Source: Petrosia ficiformis (taxonomy: Eukaryota; Porifera; Demospongiae; Haplosclerida; Petrosiidae). From it: 64,000 nt of DNA. A program made the translations under genes and the position numbers. Of the stretch, positions 38,917 through 52,500 are shown piece by piece (the stretch's first letter is position 1; each line of letters starts with the position of its first letter). The notes beneath the pieces were generated by a model. That model had not been told where the DNA came from. It searched no databases and saw only the letters and a program-made list of their open reading frames with translations. Location: positions 7,449,201-7,513,200 of the forward strand of contig OX345638.1 of the NCBI GenBank assembly GCA_947044365.1, read 5' to 3'.

Positions 38917-40250
38917 GAGAGATTACTATGAGTGGACAGTACATTACCTGGTGTGATTATTACATGAAGTTAATATTGCATACAAGTATATAAGTAAGTA
39001 CAAACAGAACAGAAATTATAGACTTACAGTTTGAGTTACAGACTACAGTACCTGACTTTATTAAATTTACATACTATGATGGAAGCTACATTTTAATAAG
39101 GTGATACTTCTAATGTAGTACTATTTCATACTGTAATCATAGTAATGTGCAAATCCTTTACATTTTTATATGATAGCATAGTACTAAGGTATAATACAGT
39201 TGTGTAGTACACTTGAAGTACAGTGTACTCCACTCACAAAGTACACTGTAGTCAATGCAAGTACAGCGATAGACATAATAAGTGTAGTTGCTGTTGTTTC
39301 ACCTCCTAACAGATAGCCTCAACAGTGATTGTAGAAGCTAATTTATATGTGCATGTTATAATTATTAGTAAAATGGTAATTGTTAGCGATATTGCAATAT
39401 TCTAAGTAACGTGATTAATCGCGACATAAATAATTATTACATTATGGTCATAATAATTATTATAATTTAATAATTGCTCAACTATTATGTTGTGCTCTTA
39501 TTGCAATAATTTGAACTACTGTAATTATAACCTTATTTGGAGCATCACGCAAAAAATATTATTACCATTTGCCTTAAGACTTGACAAAAATTAAATTTGA
39601 TACATGTGATTGACCCTGTCTGCCAGGAATAGAATTAGAAGAGAAACAATCCCAAATAGATGGTTTAAATTTAGCATGTGTCCTCTATGTAGCATGTAGC
39701 TAATTATATGCCACAAAAATGCCAAGCCTTGATGCATTTATGGTATTATCAAAAGATTGAAATACATGGAAGTATAAAATACAGAAACATCCATACATCA
39801 GTGATACAAATCATAACTTGATGTGACATTTTGAGGTCTCCTGTGATCATTGTAACCATGTAATTGTATGCCCTAATTTGATTTTATTAGCTGCATTTAT
39901 GGGATACTAAAGCAGTAAAACACATGTAAGTATAATTATGTTTAAAATACAGGAGAGTCCATAATGTGATACAATTATGAGGCCTCTGCAACCACACCTT
40001 TTACCACAAAACAGATAATCTTGTAACATAACATGTAAAACACAATACATGTTATTATAATTATACAACACTTGTATGTTGACTATACAAGTACAAATAC
40101 AAAAACTCACCTCTTACAATCACGTTTTTAAAGACGTCTGAATCAGACTATGGGTGGAGCTGTCATAAATACTATTCAGTATTCGAGATTGAATCCAGAA
40201 TTCTCAGATTCTCAACTGGTACACTCCAGCAAGCTAAGACTCTAGTGAAA
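38917..40250. promoter_or_regulatory. 5' flank of the 7TM gene
   Basis: No coding exon was recognised. Bases 38917-39990 are retained in the duplicate (63215-64000), so the promoter or 5'UTR was probably duplicated with the first exons. Confidence 0.45.
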
Positions 40251-40880
40251 TGCGAGAGGGCGTTTTTAGTGTTGAATATTATTTTTTGCTGGCTAGCTCA
40301 GCCCAAACGGGGTGTGGTTTTCGCCTGAACTTAATACTTTCGGACAAGGTAATAATTTACGTGCAGACATTGTCTCGGGAAAGAAAAGACTATTATATTG
40401 CATCAGCGGCTTAGGTCTCCTGCTCTAGACGGCGTAGTAGTTTAAATAGCTGGTGACCGATCTGTTTTGTTATTTGATCTCATTTGTCTATATATATATA
40501 TAGGCTAACAAACAATAAGGATATACTGAACTAACATTCTAATGAAATCTCACAGCAGAAACTAACAATCGATATACAATTAATTAATTATTCATACACC
40601 ATATTGTTAATAATTCATATATCTGGCAGGGGTTTTATGAACTCCATATATAGTAATGATGAATAACAGAAGATGATGGAGCAATCAGCAGACCACAAGA
40701 GTATGCTTGATCATTCATCCAGATTAACTAGCTATGCAGTATTTCTACTATAGTTAGTATATTATCATTGAAAATATTCTGTATAAAAATTGATTATATA
40801 AATTGTAGTAATAAAGTAATAATCAATTGCAATAAAATAATATAGCTATATATAATATACTAAGTACAGTGTTATTATTT
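40251..40880. other. Intergenic
   Basis: AT-rich, nothing recognised. Confidence 0.4.
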
Positions 40881-40884
40881 ATTT

Positions 40885-41045
40885 TACGTTTTGTCTGCGT
40901 AGGCAGGACCAGAGGCGATACTAGTCGTAGTAATGTCTTACCAGGAAATCTAACTAACTAACAGCATTGGCACTTGGAATGAGCTGCCAGCAGACTTCCA
41001 AATATACAAAGCAACAAAAGATAAACAGAGACGTTTCGACTGTAA
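40885..41045 (+). pseudogene. Possible LINE reverse-transcriptase tail
   Basis: Broken plus-strand reading with TWNELPADFQIYK resembles the conserved FxxRxxxxWNxLP motif at the end of non-LTR reverse transcriptases. Very short; weak evidence. Confidence 0.3.
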
Positions 41046-41072
41046 AGTTATATCGATAATCATAGATTGTGT

Positions 41073-41126
41073 TAGTCTAGCGGTGCCGCCCACTTTGTAT
41101 GCAAAGTGGGCGGCACCGCCAGACTA
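41073..41126. repeat. Palindrome with TAGTCT / AGACTA ends, copy 1
   Basis: GCGGTGCCGCCCACTTTG, loop TATG, then CAAAGTGGGCGGCACCGC, inside TAGTCT and AGACTA. Markedly GC-rich for this window. Confidence 0.9.
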
Positions 41127-41430
41127 AGATTGTGCTGTAATATCTATGGCATATCAATTTCACACACACGATCGCGTACTTGGCACTCCTTCGCTCCATC
41201 TGATTGGTTGTACGTCACGTGATACTGTACCCCACCCGTTGTTTTTCATAGGGCATATCTCGAGAGTTATACTTTTCTTGTTTTGAAGGTTTGTAGCTAA
41301 TATTTCTCTATAATTATAACGCAATATTCGTTAATAAACGTAGTTATTTGATTTAAACTTGTTTTTTGCAGATATTGGACTCCCCTCCGGCCTTCCCATT
41401 TGTCAGTTTGGACTTGTCTGCACCTTTTTT

Positions 41431-41460
41431 TAGTCTCGAGGCCAGTTGGCCTCGAGACTA
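41431..41460. repeat. Palindrome with TAGTCT / AGACTA ends, copy 2
   Basis: TAGTCTCGAGGCCA and its reverse complement separated by two bases. Confidence 0.9.
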
Positions 41461-42233
41461 GAACATTTTGGTAGGTTTTGTTATGCACATTTAAATAATA
41501 AATGCTTAAATGGCAATCTAATGGTTAACAGTGTTGTTACTATTATAACATGAAGCACCTATGGTGCGTGGCCTCGCCGCTGTAGCTTCAGGATAGGTTG
41601 CAATTGTAACAATTAAATAAATGAGATGCAAGAGAGAAAGTTTGGGGGCTGTAGGAGGTATGCGTTTGAAGTTATAACTGTTCAAAGTTGGGAAGGAATG
41701 AATGAATAACTCGCTAAAACAATGTCTGTGGCAAATCTTTTTTCAATACGATTTTGATAAACTTCTTTCTCTACTCTATGAAGTCTTTAAATCGACGATT
41801 AAATTAAAGAAGTGGGGACAGACAGAATGAATAAATGGATGAATGACAGAATGACAACCAAAGTACTAAAGACTCGCCCATGTGTAGGCGCAGCGAGCCC
41901 AAAAAGCATGTTCATGCACAATGTTGAACTCTTAGCTAATTATGGTTTTGTAGGATAATTATATATATATATATATATAATTATAATTATCATGTATCAA
42001 CAAGTGTATATAGAGAAAAAAGTATCCCTATGACTGCTTTGTGGTGTTCAGCTTTCAGTAATCATGGCTAACTCCATGATGCATGAAACACATCAACCTA
42101 TTATAGTTATTATTTTGATTGTCTACTGTCTGTAAACAGAATCTTCACTCCCACCTGTTTTGAGCTGGAGAATTGCTGATTGTTTTTCCCACCCACTTAT
42201 CCTAATTATATTAATGTGTTAAATTCCTGTGAA
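41461..42233. other. Intergenic with left-end copy of the 12.2-kb element
   Basis: 42000-42130 repeats CAAGTGTATATAGAGAAAAA through ATTATAGTTATTATTTTGAT of the tandem element at 12236-13725. An AT run is at 41960. No gene. Confidence 0.6.
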
Positions 42234-42825
42234 TTAAGATGTCAGGATTAATGTGGAATCCTCTTCCCACAGCAACAATGTAGATAACAGATTGTTGGGG
42301 GAGAGAGTCATATATCTGTGACATTTGACCCCTATGCAATTTGGAGTGTATTTCTAGCATTTCAAAGCACTCAAAATGTTTGTAATTGGTTTCACTGTTG
42401 AGACCATGAAAATGGCTAAAAAAAAGCCTAAATGTAGAGTACGGGAGAAATTTAAATGGAGTGTCTCCCTGATGATGGGGGTTTGAAGCCCTCTCACTGT
42501 CCACACAATTTGAGGTTTCAGTGACTCCACTCAGGTAATCTAGTGAGTAGCTCAGGCATTTATCTTGCTGTAAAACTCGATACTTTGGGTGTAGCTTGTG
42601 CCAATATGCAGTGGGATTGTTTTCTTTGCCCTAGTTAATGTCAAAAAAAAGAGAGAACACTACATTTGTTTTAGTCCTACGAAGTACTACACCATATCAG
42701 AAAAGGAGCCAAGTTTGGGATACAGAAAGTGAATGGTAGCCTAGATTTCTGCAGCAGAGCCGCCAGTGTTGGAAATGGGAAGAACAATTATTGTTAAAAA
42801 AAATGCTCAGTCCTCTAAGGGTTAA
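42234..42825. mobile_element. piggyBac-like MITE, copy 1
   Basis: Right end CAGTCCTCTAAGGG followed by TTAA; the left end has decayed around TTAA 42234. The interior (ATATATCTGTGACATTTGAC, CCATGAAAATGGCTAAAAAA) matches copy 2 in reverse orientation. Confidence 0.65.
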
Positions 42826-43592
42826 TTAATTATCAGAATGATAATGAGATTTTCTCAAGTCCATCTACTATTAGATGTAGATTCATTATAACATTACTCT
42901 ATGTATACATATAATGTTAACTGTTTATTAATAATCATGTGGATGAAATTACCCCTCCCAATTGTCTCATTTTATAATAAATAATGCTTCTCTGTACACT
43001 GTTGTTTTACTGTAGAATCGCAAAAAAAAGTCAACTTCACAAGTGTGTTATTACAGTGAGCTTGGGTTTTGATTCTCAAGATAGTGACACCCCCTCAGTG
43101 ATTCTCCAATCGGTAAATATTGCTAAATGTACTAAATGTATATAACTGACTAGATATAATCAGTTATGCATAACAGTTAAGTGTTTACATATCCAGTACC
43201 AGTCCTCAGATATAATGCTTAAAGTGCCAGTGAATTGTACTCAGTCCTAGCTTACTTTATCATAGTGTATAGTAGGGTTTATCATCCTGGGGTCAGATCA
43301 AATTAAATATTAATCCACCCATTTCTCCATCAAGCCAACCACCCCCATTGCTGCTTTGTTAACCTAATTTCTAGAGAGAACAGTACTACTTGACCATGTC
43401 TCTATATGTCTGGCTTTATATACTGGAAGCCTAGACCCATACCTTAATTACAAGTGATAATATGATTATTATCATACTTGATACAACATAAACTACATTT
43501 GTAAATGATAACTATCAATTAACTACTCAATTTATATAATTTACAGTATATAATTATTACAAGAGACATCTACTTTGTGTGAAATTTGGATC
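42826..43592. other. Intergenic, 5' flank of the Roc-COR gene
   Basis: No coding signal seen; may include promoter and 5'UTR. Confidence 0.4.
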
Positions 43593-46500
43593 ATGGCTCA
43601 ATACGACGTATGTTATTATCGTTAATAAAAATATATTAATTTGTTGTGGTGATTGTTAAACTGCACAATCAAATATTTTTTGAAAAGAGTATTCCAGCAC
43701 GAGGGCCTTCTTCAACTAAATAAGGCCCCAGAGGCTTGGGCCAAAATGTTCTTTTGAAGAATTATTGTGTTGTGTGTATATCAAGAATCACCACAATGAA
43801 TATTGAAAACAGAATATGAATTCATTATGTAACATTGGATTTGTTACTGTTTACATTACAAGTTTAACTACAATAGATTCACAATATTATGTGTATCAAT
43901 AACTTGCCATTATTATTCCAGAAAAGTGCATATTATCAATTTAAATCACATGACATTATGAGTATCAAAATTAAATTCCACATTAATTATTTAATTTCAT
44001 ACTGTGACAATATGGGAACAAGTTTGCAAAAATGGAAGGGGGTATCCCTGCCCCTCTGTCTAGTTTCTGTATATCTAGCATACCTTGGTTGTATATTATC
44101 AATAAACTCCAGTACTAAACACATTTACAGATCCTTACAGATCTATAACCAAGTTGTATCTTTATAAAGCCTTCTATCCTGGACACTAAATTTTATGAAC
44201 TTTTTTGATAAAATGGTGGAGTTGTGGGAAAGGTCCCATTTTGCAACTTTGATAACAGTTATATTTGCAACATGTTATATTACAACTTTGACCTTTCTAT
44301 TGTTTCCACATATCTTTCAACTATCTACTGTGATAATATGTAACTGAATCTACTAGAGAGTGAGTATCATACATAATTTATGTACATGTATTGATTATTA
44401 ATTACATGAATGTTATCTTACAACTTTGACCTTTCTATTGTTTCCACATATCTTTCAACTTTCTACTGTGATAATATGCAATATAATCTACTAGGTGGTG
44501 AGTATCATACATAATTTATGTACTTGTATTGATTATTAATTACATGAATGTTATCTTACAACTTTGACCTTTCTATTGTTTCCACATATCTTTCAACTTT
44601 CTACTGTGATAATATGTAACTAAATCTACTAGTTGGTGAGTATCATACATAATTTATGTACATGTATTGATTATTAATTACATGAATGTTATCTTACAAC
44701 TTTGACCTTTCTATTGTTTCCACATATCTTTCAACTTTCTACTGTGATAATATGTAACTGAATCTACTAGCCTGTGAGTATCATATGTAATTTTATGTCT
44801 ATGTCATGAATATTATTGTACAACTTTGACCTTTCTATTGTTTCCACATATCTTTCAACTATCTACTGTGATAATATGTAACTGAATCTACTAGGAAGTG
44901 AGTATCATACATAATTTATGTACATGTATTGATTATTAATTACATGAATGTTATCTTACAACTTTGACCTTTCTATTGTTTCCACATATCTTTCAACTTT
45001 CTACTGTGATAATATGTAACTGAATCTACTAGTTTGTGAGTATCATATGTAATTTTATGTACTTGTATTGATTATTAATTACATGAATGTTATCTTACAA
45101 CTTTGACCTTTCTATTGTTTCCACATATCTTTCAACTTTCTACTGTGATAATATGTAACTAAATCTACTAGCCTGTGAGTATCATACATAATTTATGTAC
45201 ATGTATTGATTATTAATTACATGAATGTTATCTTACAACTTTGACCTTTCTATTGTTTCCACATATCTTTCAACTTTCTACTGTGATAATATGTAACTGA
45301 ATCTACTAGCCTGTGAGTATCATACATAATTTATGTACATGTATTGATTATTAATTACATGAATGTTATCTTACAACTTTGACCTTTCTCTTGTTTCCAC
45401 ATATCTTTCAACTTTCTACTGTGATAATATGTAACTGAATCCACTAGAGAGTGAGTATCATACATAATTTATGTACATGTATTGATTATGAATTAGCTAC
45501 ATGAATGTTATCTTACAACCTTCACCTTTCTATTGTGTCGTACATAATTTACACATTGATTAATTAACCCTTAGAGGACTGGCAACTCTATTGCATATAT
45601 TTTGGCCACCGTTCACTTTCTCTATCCCAAACTTGGCTCCTTTCCCACATGGAGCACTACTTCTACCAATTTGCTTACCGGGACTCGAAAGTCCCCAAAC
45701 GCTTTGTAGGATTAAATCAAATGCAGTGCTCTCCCTCTTTTGACTGGAAGTGGGGCAAACAAAATGACCCCACTGCATGTTGGTACAAGCTACACTCACG
45801 ATTTCAGGTTTTACAGTAAGGGAAATGCCTCAGGTACTCACCAGGGCGTGTGGGCGGGGTCACTGAAACCGCAGTCGTTATTTATGCCAAAGGGTGGCCG
45901 AAAAAGCAGCAACTTTTTTAGCCACTTTCATGGGCTTGTGCCTGACACCAATTACAAGCATTTGGAGGGCTTTGTAACCCTAGGAACACACTCCGAACCA
46001 CATAGGGGTGAAACGTCACATATATGTGACATCATTCCTGTAAGGGTTAATTAATTATATTTCACAACTTTCATGAATATTATCATACTACTAACCAATA
46101 CAATTTTTTTATGTTTCATTGGTTAAATTTTTTTTATTTATGTCTCTGAAACTCACAATAAATCTGCTGAATACAGAAAGGTATGTGTACTATTATGTAC
46201 ATAGTATTAATCTGCAATACTATAATTTGAACATTTCAATGTAATAATTACAATGATGATGCAAACTGTATATAATATTTCTCATTTTAGTTTATGAAAG
46301 AGCTCTCTCAGAAGGTGAATGTGATGTAGCATATTCTCGTGTCATGCTACTTGGTTCAGCTGGTGCTGGGAAATCAAGCCTCAAGCGTGGGCTTATGCAC
46401 TTTCCATTTGACTCAAACATTGACAGTACCATTGTTGCTAATATTGAGTCTGTATCAACTATACGACCTGTTGATTACCAGTGGGCAACTGCAGAGTGGA

Positions 46501-49500
46501 GAGAGCTGACCCCAGATGATGAGCTTGATGAGTTATCTCAGTTATTAGCACACATTCCGAGCAGAACTGAAACTGTGCCGACCAATGAAGCAGCTGTAAG
46601 TCTTTACCCATCATTACAATCAATAATACCTTCAGAGTTAGCGATTGAGAAACAAAAAATGGTGACAGTAGACACAATTGTTGCAGATGTTATTGAACAA
46701 GCTATGTCAAAACGTTATAAAAAACCTCAACCACTTCTCCATGTTTGGGATTGTGGGGGTCAGCCTCAGTTTCTGGAATTACTGCCAGCATTCCTTACAT
46801 CTCGTACCATGTTCCTCCTCCTCTTTGATGCTTCAGTAGATTTCAATAACAGATGGACATCTGTACATTATCAGCAGGGAAGAAAGTTTTCTGGAGAAGA
46901 AGTCAACATTACTGTACTGGAACTTTTACACAAATGGATGGCAAGTATTCATGCCCATCTGGCAAGATTTCAAAAGGGTGTCCTACCTGATTATCCACGT
47001 ATGATTGCCATCGGTACTAGAGGAGATAAATTGAGCTCAGAAACGAAAGATGAGATCAGTGAGAATCTAATGCACTCAATAAAAGAGAAAGCTTTTGCAA
47101 ATATTTTAAAAAGAGTGTGCATTGTTGATAACACTACAGCAGGAATGGGAGATAAAGAAGATGAAACATACAAATATTTGCGAGCGGAGATTTACAAGTT
47201 AGCTTCTGAGAAGCTCGTTGTTGAAACACCAATCAAATGGGTTCTGTTTCGTAAGGTTTTACAAGTGCTGGTGAGAGAATCCAAAAATATCATCACACTC
47301 AGTGAAGCATGTGCTATTGGTGTGGATTGTAAGATCGATGCTGAAGATGTTCCTAAAGTTCTCATGTTCTATCATGAGCTAGGAGTGATTTTATTCTACC
47401 CTCACATTCAAGGCCTCAGAGATAAGGTGATTCTCAGTCCAAAATGGTTCGTAGATTGCCTTGGAAAAGTCCTTACACTACAGGAAAGTAGTGATTGTGA
47501 ACATCTACAAATGTGGGAACTGCTACATGAGAAAGGCATTCTAGTCGAGCCCTTGTATAGAGCAGTGTGGAGAAATTGTGAGGGTATTGAACCCGATGGA
47601 ATCATTGAGCTTCTGGTTCAGTTTCGTTTAGCAGTAGAAGTCAAAACTAATCTGTTTTATGACCCAGATGTCACACAGTTCTTCCTACCAGCAGCACTAA
47701 GAAAGTTCACAGATGACACTTCCTCAAATCCAAAAGCCTCTTCTCTCCACATTACATTTGCCACTGGTTACGTAACCCCAGGTTTCTTCACACGTCTTGT
47801 TGCCACTATGCCTGATTCTCCAAAATGTGACCTCTACTTTCATAAACTTATAACATTATTTCATAATCGAGTCACATTTCAGTTTTCAGGCACACATGTT
47901 GTTTTTACTGAACTACCTAGTGCAATTCAAGTGGATGTTATACATGAAGATGAAACTTCAAATACTGAAAAGCAGAACATCTGTCATGATGTAAAGGTAT
48001 GTACATTTTGTATACATTGCACCATATCCTTCCTAGATATTTTTTCAAGTAGCATTTTATATACTACTAAATGCTAAATTCTAATTAATAAGGCTGAAAG
48101 AGGAAAGTGAATGTACATAGAGGATTGTGAAAGTGCTGACACTTGCCTGGTTGTCATACCTCAGTGGTGAGAGCTTTGGTGGCTGAAGTCAGTGGCCTTG
48201 GGTTCAATTCCTGGTGACAACCAGTACTTTTCACTTTCCTTTTTAATCCTTATTAATTAGAATTTATCATTTATTTTCTATGTGAGGTGAGATTAGCAAA
48301 GCATTATATATAAACCACAACATTCTCAAGAAGCTATTCAATGTCAATAAATATTTTTTTGTGTTTGCATACACTTTTTATATAATTATGTTTTATTTAT
48401 AATTGGTTATTATTACAATTTAATTTTCTATATCAATACTTTATGTCATAGGAAGTTCTGGAGATCAGCTGTCAGGAAGTTGAAAAATGCCTTCAGTCCA
48501 TTGATGCACAATCTCATTTTGTTGATTCCACACCAGTTTCTATAATACCAAGAGAATTTAAGTTCATATGCTGTGATCCCAAATGTCCACCATCCTCTGA
48601 TCCTCACTATCTAGTCCTTCGCTCAGGCAAAGAACAAACATGTCAAGATTCTCTTCTTTGTGATGAAAACGCCTATCGTCGTCGTTCACCTAACCTTAGA
48701 GAAGCCTACTGGTTTCCTGGAGAGATTAAGAAATCTGATGTATGTCATAATAATAAATACAATACCTCTACTCTATAGAATGTCATTTTACTCACTATAT
48801 ACAGATGCTAGGATTACAATCTGACATGAGCTCAAATGATCGTGAAACACCAGGTAAATCACATGCTATATTGGACATTAATAATAATATATATATAGAT
48901 GCATGATTAGGCATGAATATCATTCTCGTAAAACCTTTCTTTGTACCTCAGATGATCAAGACCAGGCAACACTGGTCAGAAGACCACCCACAAAATCAAG
49001 ACAAAATGACCCAGATGTGTTAAGAGAATATCATGGTGAAATTAGTGATGTACTGAATGTTAGTAAAGACTCTCTGCTGTCGTTTACACAAAAGCTGTTT
49101 GCAGTGAAGATCATTGACAGAGATACAAAGATCTCTGTAACTCGTACAGGAGGTAAAGAAGGAGCTGGTATACTTCTTGATCATATCGAAATGAAGGTTG
49201 AGCAGAATCCTGACTGTCTGCATCTTGTGCTTGAAATAATGGAAAATGATGAATATCTTCGTCATATTGTTAAGAAGATAAAAGGTGAAAAAATAGTTAT
49301 AAGTCTTATATTGGATACGTTACAATCACTTATATATGTAACTGGTCAAATACTTACATCTTAATTACTTGATATTTAGTACAGGAAAGCAACCACATTT
49401 GGAAGAGCTCCTTCAGATAATTAATTTATAGTCAAATAAGGACTTTGTCTTCACAGAAAATAAACTCATATTATTAGATACGTTCAGAGAGAAGATGCTG

Positions 49501-52500
49501 ACTCCCAGATGGAAGGTGACCCTTGACCTGGCTTGCTAAGCCATTGCATTTCCATTCCTGCTTAATTGGGGATCAGTGTCTTCAAACCTGTCGTACTTTG
49601 TTACTGAGTGTAGGGATGTTTTCACTATGTAGTTGCCTATACTGTGCCAGTAGTAGGATCTCCTCTAATAATTGGTTAATGTGTATGTATGTTTAGGGTA
49701 ATCTGAATTGGGTTAGTTATTAGGCCTGTGGCAACACCTCCACCCTAAACTTACAGAATGCAAGAGAATGATAAGACACTGAGTGAAAATTAATATGCTA
49801 CTTGAGCAACAAATAAATCACTCAACACCTCTACATGTGTACAAACCCCTACCCATATAGATATAGTATATATACAAGTCAATACATCAGAAATTGTTTT
49901 ATGCTTCAATAAAAATATTAAGGTGATTAGAGTTTTCTGATGACGTCATATTTTGACTAGGGTTCCAATTATACTGTACTTGTATTTGGGACAATACTAG
50001 CAGTATTGGTACAGTTCATATGTATTATGTAAACCTTAATTTGGATGTCATATAGAGATCAGTGGGCATGATGATGATGATTGTTGTAATAGTATGTGAG
50101 AATGAGCTTAAGCCAACACCTACTAGGTCTAATACCCAACCTAGATAAATTAGTGAATCAGCTCTCATCGAATGGATTAATATCTAGTAAAAAAATTATA
50201 ATTATGATTACACATGTACAGTTATATGAATTTGAATGGATGATCACCACTAAGATTTAACTATTTCATGTAATGGGAGGTGAATAAATATCTATATCTC
50301 CATTCTCACATGTAGGGTCACCGATAACACAACAGGGACTCAATTCAGAACAGCAAACACCAGTACCAAGTAGGTTATTCATGTAATGGTAGATGAATTA
50401 TCTATATCTCTATTTTCGCCTGTAGGGTCACCAATAACACAACAGGGACTCAATTCAGAACAGCAAACACCAGTACCAAGTAGGTTATTCATGTAATGGT
50501 AGATGAATTATCTATATCTCTATTCTCACATGTAGAGTCACCAATAACACACCAGGGACTCAATTCAGAACAGCAAACACCAGTACCAAGTAGGTTATTC
50601 ATGTAATGGTAGATGAATTATCTATATCTCTATTTTCACCTGTAGGGTCACCAATAACACAACAGGGACTCAATTCAGAACAGCAAACACCAGTACCAAG
50701 TAGGTTATTCATGTAATGGTAGATGAATTATCTATATCTCTATTCTCACATGTAGAGTCACCAATAGCACAACAGGGACTCAATTCAGAACAGCAAACAC
50801 CAGTACCAAGTAGGTTATTCATGTAATGGTAGATGAATTATCTATATCTCTATTCTCACTTGTAGGGTCACCAATAACACAACAGGGACTTCATTCAGAA
50901 CAGCAAACACCAGTACCAAGTAGGTTATTCATGTAATCGTAGGTGAATAAATATCTCTATCTTTATTCTCACTCAAAGGGTTACCGAGAATACAACATGG
51001 ACTCACTTCAGAAGAGCAGGCACAAGGAAGACGTAAGTTATAATGTAAATTTAAATTTTGTTTTTCAAGCACTGTGGACCATCACAATCAAGATATAATA
51101 ACTATCATCTATTTACGCATATGATAGTATATCTACATAGGAGGTTGCACACATGTCACTTCACATTTGATATCTTACACATGTACAGTTATATAAATTT
51201 GAATGGATGATCACCACTAAGATTTAACTATTTCATGTAATGGGAAGTGAATAAACATCTATATCTCCATTCTCACATGTAGGGTCACCAATAACACAAC
51301 ATGTATTACTGTATGTATGTATTTTATTAAAATACAATTTTCAATCACAAAATATTGTTGTATAATGAGTGGATCATAGGAACTGTCAGTGTTACAAATC
51401 AGTTGTATCACTGTGTCTTTATGTATGTCCTTGTGGTTTCCCTGTAGTTTCATTTATATCACTGGTTTCATTTACCTTAAGCCTACAATTAATTGCATTC
51501 CATTAAGTTTTTTAATGCTCATATTTAGCATGGATTAATTTTAGTGAATTTTTGAGCCATCCCTAATTTGTCTAATCCAATAATCATGATATATTTTCAT
51601 CCTGTACTACTATTACATTACATAACCTAACAGCTATAATATGTATGACAATAAAGTGGTAACTTATATCAACAATGTGGCTTATATGCTAATTAACCAA
51701 ATTTAATGTTTGAAAGTATAATTATAAATATAGACTGGTAAATTATTTGTTAGCCTGTTGATTATCATACTTGTACAATCCTCTAATCCTCACTACATAG
51801 TCCTTCGCTCAGGCAAAGAACAGACATGTCAAGATTCTCTTCTGTGCGATGAAAACAAACATCGTCATCGTAAACCTACTCCTAGAGAAGCATATTGGTT
51901 TCCTGGGGAGATTCCGAAATTTACCTGCCCTAGTAACTACCGGAGCGTTATGTCTGTAATTGTTCTAATTATAGCTATCACTATTGGACTATTTTATATT
52001 CATGGTTCACAAGGTGAATATGGATATGGTTACCACAATCGTATATAACACACACAATGATACACTGTATCACAGTGCATTAATTCACACATTCACTGAT
52101 CTAATATATTTGTATATCATAGCACATGATACAATGATTATTTAAATGTTAAATACATAGTGTGTAGCAAAAACTGACAGAGGAATGTGTGATATAATGT
52201 ATCTGTCAGTATATACATATGTATATACATATATCCCTTGATAATAGAGTGATTGGCTCATTTGTACTTTCTTCATAGTAGATGTAATACATTAGCTATG
52301 ATAGGAAGTATATATAGGTTGGATGTCCAGTATATAAGCCAACTAGTCCTTACACTATGATGGGTGTATATGCAAAATACACACCCAACCACATCAAATG
52401 GTTGCCATGGTAGCATAGTATATAGTATAAATGTATATAATATATATATATATATATATAATTATATATATAAGAATAAAGAATGAATAATATTAAAATT

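Noticed and set aside
44271..45535. Helitron-type tandem with CTAG 3' end
   Set aside because: No TC start at the unit boundary, no hairpin before CTAG, and boundaries do not fall at A/T dinucleotides; the splice-motif reading fits better.
50316..51032. CRISPR-like regular array
   Set aside because: Units are 110 bp with no unique spacers, show eukaryotic splice signals, and lie in an animal genome.
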